64,000 nucleotides of DNA from positions 6,487,270-6,551,269 of the forward strand of contig NC_085094.1 of the NCBI RefSeq assembly GCF_963422355.1. Direction: 5' to 3'. This stretch comes from Corticium candelabrum. Taxonomy: Eukaryota; Porifera; Homoscleromorpha; Homosclerophorida; Plakinidae. The notes beneath the pieces were generated by a model, which was not told where the DNA came from, searched no databases, and worked only from the letters and a program-made list of their open reading frames with translations. Positions 55,934 through 64,000 of this stretch are shown piece after piece (within the stretch, counting starts at the first letter, position 1; the number at the start of each line of letters is the position of its first letter). The position numbers and the translations under genes were made by a program.

Positions 55934-56215
55934 TTAATTAATTAATTAACACTTGCCAAAAATTCTTTGGCACCACCGACGCTTTACAGTACGTTTGTAG
56001 CTCCCTGCAGAGAGACAACTATTCCATGAACATCATGCGCACACAAAGGGGGTTCTGCTGCGACATGAGCACTTCCGAGTACGTTAGTCGGGTGTATCAA
56101 AGTGCTAGTTGACGCTAAACTAAAACTGTGACGAGCCCTGCACCCACGTAAACGTAGGTGAGTAGGAAAGGTTTTTTCTCACCTCACACAGTAGGATATA
56201 GTTATAGCAGCTTAC

Positions 56216-56282
56216 CTGCGCAAACGCCATGCAAACACAAAAGCAGAAGACAAGTCGTGGACAGCAACAAGACTTCCTGCAT
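56216..56282 (-). other. Second signal-peptide exon (copy B)
   Basis: ATG at 56282-56280 opens MQEVLLLSTTCLLLLCLHGV followed by CA, then the donor GTAAGC at 56215. Same length (67 nt) and phase as exon 1A at 52215, with 16 of 22 residues identical. It could be an alternative first exon of the RPTP gene or the relic of a duplicated gene start. Sequence upstream of both ATGs shares TTATCCGGGCTTCAA. Confidence 0.68.
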
Positions 56283-56345
56283 TGTTCCGTGACGAACGCC
56301 CACAACTTACGGTAGTCCGCTATACGGTATAGCTAAGCATGCGTT

Positions 56346-57361
56346 TGAAGCCCGGATAATCATATAGCGCCTGCTAATAAGCCAAAATTGTAAAGTTTGA
56401 TAACGCACGTTAAATAAACCAATTGATATCAACAATAATAATTGCGGTTACAAAAATCTCAATCAAAATGTGGGAGACCAAGTCAGCGCCTGTTCTAATT
56501 AATTAATAAGGTTAGAACCATTACCAGGAGACTATCGTGGTATTGCTGTCACCACGTGTTGCAGTAGGTACACAGTGACACTACACTGTACCGTGGTCCA
56601 CGTGGCTAGAAAAAGGCAAGCACTGCAGCAATCTCGCGCTTGCAACCAGCGTTTAGTATGATCAAATTGTCGTTTGTCCGTGTTTTAGTGTAGTACTTGT
56701 AGAGATGCACGCGTAGTGTCTAATACCAGGTAAACACTAGAGTAGCGGCACGCCCAGAAGCCACCTACTGTCTAGTAGACAGACTCATGACTCCGACACA
56801 ACAATGTAGTAAGGTTGTAAGTAAGCTACCAGTTTGAAGACTCTATTTTAGTAATTAGTAACACTACCAAGCTACACGAATCTCGTCTACCCATATCACT
56901 GGACCTAGACAGTTGAACCAATATTTATTTAAAGACAGCTAGAAAAACAAACGAGTTGCAAAGGTTTCTTTCCACGGAAGCATGACGGAAATACTAGGCA
57001 AGTTTGTTATAACAAAAAGGTTGCGTAGGCAAGACCCGACGGGAGACTAGTAAGATAGTCAAATAGCCTCGACACTAGGCCTTCCTTTGCTTTCGGTGGT
57101 CCTTCCACGGAGGATAGCAACGGGGCAGTATCACGTGATGTTGTCTCCGTTTGAGAGTGAGTTCAAGCGTTTCTTCTCGTTGTATTCTACATTCATCTAC
57201 ATCTACATTCATTCTACATCTACATTCAGTATACCTAATGTGGAAAATGCCGTATAATATGAACAATAGTTGAGTTTGTAACAGCTTCAGTTATCCAACA
57301 TTTTGACTTTCCTAGCTCCCAAGGAGGTCGGATAAGTGACACGCGACTGTAGTGGCATTGG
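56346..57361. other. No gene recognised
   Basis: Mixed sequence between duplication unit B and the hAT element. A short minus frame (57075-57266) is low-complexity (repeated CATCTACATTCA on the plus strand, ~57187-57235). No domain, splice structure or terminal repeat recognised. Confidence 0.45.
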
Positions 57362-60086
57362 CAGGGATGTCGTTGCTATGGAGATGGGGCCACATGTGGC
57401 CCCAGCCAACAAAAATGTGGCCCCAGGAGCAAAGCAACTGCTAATAATTAATATTTCTAATTATACAGTACTTTGAATTTTGTAAGTTATTAAACCATAG
57501 TTTTGTGCAGTACAGTACCCCTTCCACGTGCTTCAAGTAGCGTGCGTTATTACATTGCGTAACACGGAAATGGCCTCCAGGGAATCCTGGGATCTCCGCT
57601 TTTTCTTCCGTTCTACGGCTCCTGCACCTTCCGAAGTTTCGCCTACCCACCATCCTGAAGTTCCCCAACCTTCTTCTCTCTCCGAGTGTCCCGGAGACGC
57701 CCCTGAGACGCCGGACGTCACTGGAACGGCAGAGAGTGCCGTTGAACATCGTACAGGTAATTTGTCGTTTCTATTATAGTATCCCACAAACTACAGTACA
57801 AACATCTTGTTATTCAGATATCGATTTCAGTGACGGTGGCCCTGGAGAACATGATGATATGGCCACGTCTTCAGCAGAAATATCTGAAATTGAATTTGGC
57901 AAAACGACAGCAGGTACCAGAAACAGTAGCAGCCTTGGGAAGATTAGAAAATTGAAACGTGCATTACGAACATTTCACAAAGAGGAGTGGGAAGATAAAT
58001 ACCTGGTGACGGTAGAGCACTCAGAGAGTGCAGGCCGTGAAACTCCAATCTGCATTCTGTGCGAACAAACATTTCAGGATATGAAGGTGTACTCCTTTCA
58101 GCGTCACCTTGACAGGAAGCATAAAACGCAAATGGCTGCAATGCGGAAGTGGTCTGCTGAGCAGAGAAAACGCATTGTCGAGAATTTCCACCAGAAACGG
58201 GAATTTCAAAGAAAAAGAATGGAAAAAGCAACAACTCCAGAGAAGCTTCAGCGTCTTGCTCCACTGAAACTTGCTTACACTCTTGCGAAACACAACATTC
58301 CTTTGTCAAAGTCCTCATGCATTGTCGAGTTTTCCCGAGCTGCCGATCCAACATCAAAGGTGCTTGAAAAAATGGCTGCAGGAAGAACAACAATTACTAA
58401 CGGGGTAATCGATATACGCGAGAAAGTACTGATTTCAGAAACAAAAAGTACGATCTGTGCTTCTCCTTTCTGGTCAGTAGTTATTGACGAGTCACTTGAC
58501 GTTACAACTAAGGAACAGATGATAGTGTATGCTCGATGCATTGACCTTCAAACATGCGAAGTGGCTACCAATTTCTTGTGCCTTCATCGTCTGTCTGGCC
58601 ACCCGGATGCCGAAAATATCGCTTCGTCGCTTCTTGATGTGCTAGGCGAATCAGGATTCAATTTGCCTCTTGATCGTCTTGTCTGTCTATCAACGGATGG
58701 GGCCTCAGTTTTACGATCCCCGATTAACGGCGTTATTGCCAAGCTAAGAGAACGTCTAGACAATCCGTTGCTGCTTTCACAGCACTGTTGCACTCATCGA
58801 CTTGTACTCTGTGCTAAAGATGCTAGAAAAGAACTGCCAAAGTTTGTTGAAAAAACAATTGAATCAATCATGAACTACTTTCAAGGAAGTGCCGTACGAA
58901 GAGACAAGTTTGGAGAGCATCGAGTCAAATCATTGGAAGATTTGACTGATCCCGAGGGAGCGTACATGACGCTAGTTACGTACCATAAGGTTCGCTGGTT
59001 GTCATTAAGCGACTGCGTGCAACGACTTTGGGATTTGCTTCAGCCACTTGTAACTTTCTTCGAAGAAGAAACAGGCGACCAGCGAAATCAACCCAAAGTC
59101 AGAAAGTTAGCTGCGGATCTTCACGAGCAAATTTCAAAGCCGGAGTTCCATCTATATTTGAGCTTTCTGGAGAAACCTCTTCGCGATTTGGCTGCTGTGA
59201 ATCGCCATCTTCAAACACGAAATCAAACACTTTACACAACGTGCTGTGGAATTCTCGCTCTACAACGTACATTGAGCTACTACGTGAAGTCCAACGATGC
59301 TGACGGCCAAGAGAAAGAGAGGTCTGTGAGAGAAGCAGTGTCACTTGCTGGAGGAGAAGGTTTCCGCAAACTGCTGAAGGAAACAGAAGACAACGCATTG
59401 CTAAATACGCGTGAAATTCAGGCAGCTTTAAAGTCTATGCACAATTTTCTTCTGCAGACAGTGGAAAGCATCTCAAGGCGCTTTTCAGAACTGGATTTCT
59501 TTGTACAAAAATGTCAGATGCTGGATCCGGTAAATAGACGACGAGTTCAGGCGAAAGATCTTCAGGCAATTGCAGTAAAATTCAAGCATTCTGCGATCGA
59601 CGAAGAGCTAGTGTCACGTCAGGCAGTGACCTATTCATTTGACGAAAGTTTGGACTTACTCTATACAGAACAGTGTGGGATGTCAGCAGTGAAGTTTTTC
59701 ATCAGTCTTCTTCACAACGAGAACTACTGTGAAATAGGCAAGTTGGCCCTTCTCCTGTATTCCTTAGCGCCGGATAGCGTTGAAGCTGAACGTGGATTTA
59801 GCTTGATGAATATAACAAAGAATTGTTCTCGCAATAGGCTTGGTCAACGTACGATAAACGCGATTATGGCGATAGCTTCAGACAGTAGAGGAATGGACAC
59901 ATTTCCTTTTGATAAGGTGCTGAATAATAATGTCCTTTAGTGATGCTTATTGTTGAAATAGAAAACTGATTACATTGCCATTGATATTAATTTGAATTGT
60001 CTTTAATATTGATATTAACAGTGGCACCGAAAACGCTATTGGGGCCACATTTTTGGCACCGGGCAAAAATTGGACCGGCATCCCTG
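57362..60086 (+). mobile_element. Complete hAT transposon, 2.7 kb
   Basis: The left end reads CAGGGATGTCGTTG; the right end reads CGGCATCCCTG, the complement of CAGGGATGCCG. Sub-terminal GGGGCCACAT motifs repeat at both ends (57384 and 60042). A 5-bp ATTGG flanks both ends directly (57357-57361 and 60087-60091); hAT usually gives 8 bp, so the outer bases may have diverged. The element contains one complete transposase gene in plus orientation. Confidence 0.82.
57570..59940 (+). CDS. hAT transposase (ZNF862-like), intact, two exons
   Basis: Exon 1, 57570-57756 (MASRESWDLRFFFRS, then a Pro/Ser-rich stretch); intron 57757-57817 (GTAATT...TTCAG); exon 2, 57818-59940; total 769 residues. Domains: a BED-like zinc finger at about residues 105-160 (CILCEQTF, FQRHLDRKH), a catalytic core with SVVIDESLDV (about 283) and CLSTDGASVL (about 352), CCTHRLVLC, and a C-terminal dimerisation region SVEAERGFSLM (about 719). 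No stop or frameshift. Without the intron, a frame starting at 57736 reads 734 residues. An upstream ATG at 57528 is possible; I prefer 57570. Confidence 0.88.
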
Positions 60087-60427
60087 ATTGGTGCAGTACT
60101 GATATTTATGAAATCTTAACTTCCTATTTCAAATAAATTAAATGTTAAACAACGTATCAATATCCAATCAACAAGTTGGACAAAGTAAACTGAACATTTG
60201 AGACAACTCCAACTCAATCATGCCCATAGGCAAATGAACGAGTTCTATAAAGTCAGTAGCCGCAAACGTATCAAATATATCACTAGACAACAATGTCCAG
60301 CTTAGAAATTGTAAATGTTTAATTCCGCCATGCTAAGCAAACATGTATGGCAAGCACTAAGAAATGCATTTTAAACATATAAAAAAGCCACAAATCATTA
60401 TCAGAAAGTTCTCTTTTTTATTATATT

Positions 60428-60560
60428 GAGATCAAAGTGCCGATTCACCATCCATACTCTCATACAACGATTCCTCATTCTTCCTGTCTTGCTGAGCTGC
60501 AACAGCTCTAACCTCTAGATATCCACATGATTCAGCACTGCTGCCTGCACCTGTAACAGC
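60428..60560 (-). CDS. Possible terminal exon of an unidentified gene
   Basis: Minus-strand sequence after a TTGCTGTTACAG acceptor reads SAESCGYLEVRAVAAQQDRK, then SLYESMDGESAL and a stop. AATAAA on the same strand lies just beyond the stop (~60415). The YESM motif resembles a cytoplasmic SH2-docking site. No other exon of such a gene is convincing further up to 61160, so this is weakly supported. Confidence 0.3.
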
Positions 60561-60599
60561 AAATCTGATGTGCTTATCCACAGTAACTCTCTGGTTAAT

Positions 60600-61330
60600 A
60601 CTAGACTAGTGTGTCCTAGGTTATTCAGTGATATATGCAAGACAAGACTCCTACATGCACAAGTCAATAAATCTTACTCTGGACCTCAAACGTGAAACAC
60701 ACGACCCTCTAATTACAATAAGTTCTCGTAAAACATAAGTTATGTGCAACTGCTGATAAACTATCGTTAAAGCCATCAGAGCCAATACTCATGTACTCCT
60801 CAACTTCTGCTTATTTGGCACCTGTCATGGTCACTAATTAGATCTATGGTAGTGTTCTGTCAACAAAATACTACATTAGTGATAAACTGTAAATCTGATT
60901 GCAAATAATTAGTAAAGATGCTTGCCCATGATTCACAGTACAAGCATAGACACACCCACGCAAACATGATTTCAAGCTGTCATAAAAAAGCAGAGCAAGT
61001 GAACATCTTAGGCTGCACCACATTCTATGACATACAGGCTTTATTCCAAGTATAAAGAGAAATGTGACTTGTGTTCTTGTGCACAACGGCAGTTTCGCTC
61101 CTTGTACTTGACATTTCAAGAAAGCTAATGACAAGAGTGTCCACACATTTACCATTTACCATCTTGAGATAGCTTGAACGACAAAGCGCTTTCTCTATCG
61201 TTTTCTTGTTCTACATAACCCGAAAATGGGTGAAACAAAGAGCATTTACTGTGATGGCATCTGAACTCCAGCGTAAAAGAAGCCATGGAGAGTGCCGGGG
61301 GGGGAGGGGGGGGGGGCGTCTGGCATGTGA
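60600..61330. other. No gene recognised
   Basis: Small overlapping minus frames (60871-61155, 61149-61400) lack domains. A G-rich run near 61298-61317 (G8 A G10) could form a quadruplex and is the source of the poly-Pro frame opposite. Confidence 0.45.
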
Positions 61331-61429
61331 GTGTGGAAACACTTATTGGCAACCCATTAAGGAAGTACTTCTCAAAGCTTGACTTAAGCCAAGCATACAA
61401 TCAAGTACCATTGGATAACGATCAATGCA

Positions 61430-61682
61430 TTTCTGAACATTCCACTTTCAAATTTAGTTTGGTTAAAAATTGAAAAGTACATCATGTATTTCAATTTTTG
61501 GACCAATTTTAAAGTAAAAATTAAAAATTGAGTTACTACATATAAGAAAATCAAAATACAAAATTGAAAATGACAGCTGCAATTTCCGGCCAAGTATATT
61601 CTATGCAGTCTTCAGTGACAGCACCTGCACTTGATATAAAACAATTTGATTGATGGCGCCTACAGTCTCATTCAAGGAGTAC

Positions 61683-61730
<48 letters not shown>

Positions 61731-62660
61731 TGACAATCTCAATTAACACAATGATGAGATAGCAGTTAGCAGTAACGATCTAGGATTCTATAGAGAAGCG
61801 AATTTTTGTTCAGTTGATGTGGCATCTTAAATTTGTCGAATGTACACTTGCGCTAGTAGAGGGATTTGGTTTCTAGCACACTTGCAGAAATAGTAACGGT
61901 GCACCTGCACTTGAGCCAAAGTGATTAGAATTGTACTTGCCTATATACCCAATGCACCTGCACTTGCCATAAGCGCTAAGCCAACTATAGCTTGTTTTAA
62001 GCACAAATTACTCAACACAATAAGAACACAAAGTATAGCAGACCACTCAGATAATGATCTCCTGGATACAAGTATTGTTGCCAAAGAAATGGGCAACCTG
62101 AGTGTAGATGTAAAAGAACAAGGAGCTCGACTAATTCAACAGATACTCTCTCCATGTTCATCACGTGCTAATTATTGTTTCTTCAAATAATCCCTTTCTA
62201 AAACCAGATAGCTATGTGTACACCTGTACCACAACCCTAATTGCTTTGTATACACCTAGAATCCACGAATTACGCCACATACATCAACTAAACAAGAATT
62301 CACTTCCCTATATAGAGAATCCTATATCAGTAGTAAGTGTTATTTAAGCGGTTTGTCTGTCAATTGTCACCCAGAGAGTGTACAACTTGGTGGAAATGGT
62401 GCCAATCAAATTGCTTTATCACGTCCAAGTGCTGTCATTGAAGACTAGATAGAATATACTTGGCTGGAAAGTGCAGCTGTCATTTCAATTTTGTATTTTT
62501 CATTTTCTTATATGTAGTAACTCAATTTTCAATTTTTAATTCTTAATTTAATATTTAGTTAAAAATTGGTCCAAAAATTGAAATGCACAATGTACTTTCA
62601 ATTTTTAACTAAACTAAACAAATTGGAAAATGGAATTGCCAGAAAGTGCACTGACCAATA
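61430..62660. mobile_element. Foldback element nested in Gypsy 3, about 1.2 kb
   Basis: GGTTAAAAATTGAAAAGTAC (61462) is mirrored by GTACTTTCAATTTTTAAC (~62592). Pairing continues through GAAAATGACAGCTGCAATTT and a TATATTCTATGCAGTCTTCA segment, mirrored near 62440-62490. Arms are about 200 bp. An (AT)n run lies at 61683-61728 in the interior, and frames at 61921-62190 have no domain. It separates RT motif A from the following RT block. Confidence 0.72.
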
Positions 62661-62732
62661 ACGCTTCCAGGAAATATACCACCATTAACACCTCAAGAGG
62701 ACTGCCATAGGGTATCCCATCAGCTCCAGGTA

Positions 62733-63191
62733 CTGTAAATCAACAAAATTTCATAAGCGGAAAACTTTGTAAGTGTCCAAATTTGCCATTTCATAAGCAG
62801 CCAACTTTCGTAAGCATTGATGAATATAGCCACTTTTCTGTGCAGAACATCAACACGAAATCAACAGGATAAAAACCACATCACCACAGGTAAGTATCTG
62901 CTAAGTGCCTTGGCTGTACGTCCTTGCAGTATCTCACCAGGTGTCCAGGTGTGGACATGTCAAAACCACAGCACCACATGTAAATATGTGCTATTGCCTA
63001 GGCTCACCAACTAAGTGTCAGTCTGTCTGGTACGCGTGATACCTGATGATTATTAGCACTATGTGGAAGTGACCCTAACTCCCTCCAACCCAGAGCAACA
63101 AAAATAAGTAAGCATTTAACTTTGGTAAATCTGAGATCCCTTACAAAATTTACGAAAGTTAGATGCTTACAAAATTTTGTTGATTTACGGT
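62733..63191. mobile_element. TA-flanked MITE nested in Gypsy 3
   Basis: Inverted ends CTGTAAATCAACAAAATTT and (complement of the right end) CCGTAAATCAACAAAATTTT lie between TA dinucleotides (62731-62732 and 63190-63193 region). Removing it joins GIPSAPG to IFQRVLEG in one frame of the Gypsy RT, so the insertion boundaries are well supported. Non-coding; Tc1/mariner-like by its TA target. Confidence 0.78.
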
Positions 63192-64000
63192 ATATTTCAG
63201 AGAGTACTGGAAGGAGTGCTGAAGGAAATACCACAACAAACAACTACCTTCATGATATTCCAGTAGCGGCACAGTCAAAGCAAGAGGATATGCAGGTTCT
63301 GGATAACGCGCTGAGCAGGCTGAAAGAGACAGGTTTCCGACTAAAGAGGGTGAAGTGCACCTTTATGACCAGGTCAGTCACCTACTTGGGATACATCATT
63401 TGATGAACAAGGACTGCATCCCGATCTCATCAAGGCCAAATCGGTGAAGGAAGCGCCGGAACCAAAAGATGTGACAGAACTCCGAAGTTTAATTTCTGGG
63501 CTTAATCAACTACTATAACCGATTTATGCCTAATCTTGCCAACATCTTAGCACCCTTATATATCAGTTAGTTTGCAACGAGGGCAAAATGGAAATTGGAC
63601 TAAAAGCAGAGCAAGACCTTTAAGAAGCAAGCAACAGTTGATAACTACAAAAGTATTGGCTCACTATATCATATATGATCCGGTCAAGCACCTGGTGTTG
63701 GCTTGTGATGCCTCACCAAATAGTTTGGGAAGCATATTGTCATACAAGATGGAGGATGGGAGCAAACGCCCAATTGCCTTCGCCTCATGCTCACTGAATG
63801 AAACGGAGAAGAAATACCAAAAGGTTGACAAAGAAAGGTTAGCTCTGGTATTTGGTATCCAAAAGTTCCACAAGTATATTTTCGGGAGGAACATTGCATT
63901 GCTCACAGATCACAAACCACTGTTGGGTTTACTCAAAGCAGAAAAGGAATTCCAGCCACGACATCAAAGATGCAGCCAACTTTGTAACTTAAATATTTGG

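Larger units (their letters stand above)
53895..56345 (-). repeat. Duplication unit B (contains a second signal-peptide exon)
   Basis: Paralogue of 49790-52345 (see that entry for landmarks). It begins just after the position equivalent to the TSP1 exon and ends upstream of the second exon 1, so it duplicates exon 1 and intron 1 but no TSP1, FTP or Ig exon. Apart from exon 1B and the element at 55203, I see no coding sequence. Confidence 0.78.
61335..64000 (+). pseudogene. Ty3/Gypsy retrotransposon 3 (RT and RNase H), split by two insertions
   Basis: 61350-61420 gives KYFSKLDLSQAYNQVPLDND (RT motif A). The RT resumes near 62690 with INTSRGLP and GIPSAPG, then at 63192 with IFQRVLEGVLKEIP, RLKETGFRLKRVKCTFM and VTYLGYII. 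RNase H (63660-63990) contains LVLACDASPNSLGSILSYKM, KRPIAFASCSLNETEKKY and LLTDHKPLLGLLKAEKEFQ. The YxDD segment is frameshifted, and stops are present. The element continues past the window end. Confidence 0.82.

Noticed and set aside
57944..58541. Minus-strand frames over the hAT gene
   Set aside because: Antisense shadows of the intact transposase.

Overview
The window is animal genomic DNA, most likely from a sponge or another early-branching metazoan. A multi-exon receptor-type protein tyrosine phosphatase (RPTP) gene with Ig, FN3, TSP1 and lectin-like exons, mostly 50-150 bp GT-AG introns, and a dense, diverse set of transposons (MULE, hAT, pogo, Harbinger-like, DIRS, BEL/Pao, Ty3/Gypsy, RLE-type non-LTR) all point that way. 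The phylum is an inference from gene style, not proven. I recognised no rRNA, tRNA or CRISPR.

Layout. 1-0.8 kb: end of an LTR-like repeat. 0.82-10.74 kb: one 9.9-kb Mutator-like element (MULE) with ~0.85-kb terminal inverted repeats and an 8-bp target duplication. It carries a broken MULE transposase and a possible Ulp1-like protease, and is itself invaded by a mariner-type MITE, a hAT remnant and a 5'-truncated non-LTR element sitting in an (AT)n tract. 11.4-18.1 kb: two decayed Gypsy elements fused end to end. 18.5-19.97 kb: a 5'-incomplete NXPE-family (PC-esterase) gene on the plus strand.

20.47-52.28 kb: the main host gene, an RPTP on the minus strand. I could trace 34 exons whose splice phases all fit and which sum to 6555 nt (2184 residues plus stop). 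Order: signal peptide, [TSP1-FTP lectin-Ig] twice, TSP1, two Ig, four FN3, transmembrane helix, a cytoplasmic Ig domain, PTP D1 (active-type), PTP D2 (WPE). The two TSP1-FTP-Ig modules are separated by an 18.7-kb intron packed with DIRS, BEL/Pao and Gypsy copies, nearly all coding antisense to the host gene, plus a ~2.3-kb palindromic DNA element.

49.8-56.35 kb: an old tandem duplication (about 2.5 kb per unit) that includes exon 1, so a second signal-peptide exon lies at 56.2 kb. One unit carries a TTA-flanked element whose empty site is preserved in the other unit. 57.36-60.09 kb: an apparently intact hAT element with a two-exon 769-residue transposase. 61.3-64.0 kb: a Gypsy pol fragment split by two nested inverted-repeat elements.

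The host genes (NXPE and the RPTP) converge tail to tail around 20 kb. Everything else is mobile DNA, simple repeats or sequence in which I see no gene.
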